Origin: an uncultured Bacteroidales bacterium
Lineage (GTDB): Bacteria; Bacteroidota; Bacteroidia; Bacteroidales; UBA1715
Assembly (NCBI GenBank): GCA_937892155.1
Contig: CALAUG010000040.1
Location: 45,437 to 109,436 of the forward strand
Reading direction: 5' to 3'
Length of the DNA stretch: 64,000 bases
Both the position numbers and the translations under genes were made by a program. This document shows, piece after piece, positions 63,495-64,000 of the stretch. Under the pieces are notes generated by a model. It was not told the DNA's origin, searched no databases, and was given only the letters and a program-made list of their open reading frames with translations. Each line of letters starts with the position of its first letter. Position 1 is the stretch's first letter.

Positions 63495-64000
63495 ATGAAA
63501 CAATTCATCTCCATATTATCATTTCTTCTTCTTGCATTTGTGGGATATTCTCAATCTGTGCAAATACAAGATGGGGCAATTCTTGCTACATTTTCGGTAA
63601 GTGATTCAACGAAAGTGTATTTTTCGCAAGGCAATTTGCAATACCAGGCAAGTACAAAGACGTGGCGTTTTGCAGAACATCAATATGACACAATCGGTGC
63701 TGATAATAAAAAGATAAGTGAGACAAATAAACGTTGGATAGATTTATTTGGTTGGGGAACAAGTGGATACAATGGAAAGAATCCGTATATGACAAGCACA
63801 AATAATAGCGATTATGGTGTTGTAGGTGATGAATATGCCGACGTAGCTGGCACGAACTACGACTGGGGCGTGTATAACAAGATAAGCAACGGTGGAAACG
63901 CTACTGGACAATGGAGAACACTAACGAATGATGAGTGGGACTATGTGTTGAGTGAAAGAACCGATGCAAGTGCGTTGAAAGGTTCTGCAACCGTGAACGG
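63495..64000 (+). CDS. Secreted FISUMP-related protein, 3' partial
   Basis: 168 codons are visible; the frame is open at the right edge. The signal peptide is LLLAFVGYSQ. The mature part begins with VYFSQGNLQYQASTKTWRFAE and FGWGTSGYNGKNP, a pattern seen in Bacteroidales and Fibrobacter secreted proteins that carry FISUMP-like and LRR-type domains; WRTLTNDEWDYVL parallels the WRVPT block. It starts 6 bases after the previous gene's stop. Confidence 0.8.
   Translation, partial: MKQFISILSFLLLAFVGYSQSVQIQDGAILATFSVSDSTKVYFSQGNLQYQASTKTWRFAEHQYDTIGADNKKISETNKRWIDLFGWGTSGYNGKNPYMTSTNNSDYGVVGDEYADVAGTNYDWGVYNKISNGGNATGQWRTLTNDEWDYVLSERTDASALKGSATVN

Noticed and set aside
1..64000. tRNA or rRNA genes
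   Set aside because: Intergenic gaps were read for cloverleaf and rRNA signatures on both strands and none was found.

Overview
The window looks like a chromosomal segment of an AT-rich Bacteroidota bacterium, most likely order Bacteroidales. The grounds are: type IX secretion genes (PorP/SprF, GldJ, PorW/SprE) with a CHU_C-tailed T9SS cargo; Bacteroidota -7 boxes of the form TAnnTTTG; Bacteroidota-only families (DUF3078, OstA-like, FISUMP); many signal peptides cleaved before Gln; and a possible BtuG-like vitamin B12 lipoprotein. No rRNA, tRNA or CRISPR array was found.

Region 1 (1-31.9 kb) is mostly core genome. It opens inside a giant T9SS cargo protein, followed by a GH31 alpha-glycosidase lipoprotein with a PA14 domain. 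Then come argS, trmD (convergent), a DUF349 protein, a lipoprotein, yidC, an FKBP isomerase lipoprotein, a DHH phosphoesterase, porP/sprF, gldJ and murF. On the minus strand follow porW/sprE, a UDP-sugar epimerase, rny, a candidate 6S-type RNA, zapA with a small coiled-coil partner, a DUF3078 protein, an OstA/LptA-like protein and a MoxR ATPase. The theme is envelope building: protein insertion and folding, T9SS, peptidoglycan, division and LPS transport.

Region 2 (32-38.5 kb) is a five-gene plus-strand operon of unknown function: two predicted outer-membrane beta-barrels and three lipoproteins, two of which are paralogues. Region 3 (38.8-47 kb) is minus-strand and mostly housekeeping: lepB, dapB, and the thrS-infC-rpmI-rplT translation operon. 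A cobalamin riboswitch then leads into a seven-bladed-propeller-type lipoprotein resembling BtuG, and a small lipoprotein unit closes the region.

Region 4 (47-64 kb) is accessory and plus-strand. It holds two DUF4143 AAA ATPases, each preceded by a short tandem repeat array. It also holds several FISUMP-family secreted proteins (one reduced to its leader), a DUF1016/YhcG-type nuclease, an AbiEi/AbiEii type IV toxin-antitoxin pair, insertion-sequence end remnants and at least one decayed gene. Between these lie about eight short secreted proteins that I do not recognise. One secreted gene is flanked by perfect 35-bp direct repeats, as expected of a mobile or duplicated cassette. The region reads as a fast-changing island of surface or secreted proteins mixed with conflict-type genes.
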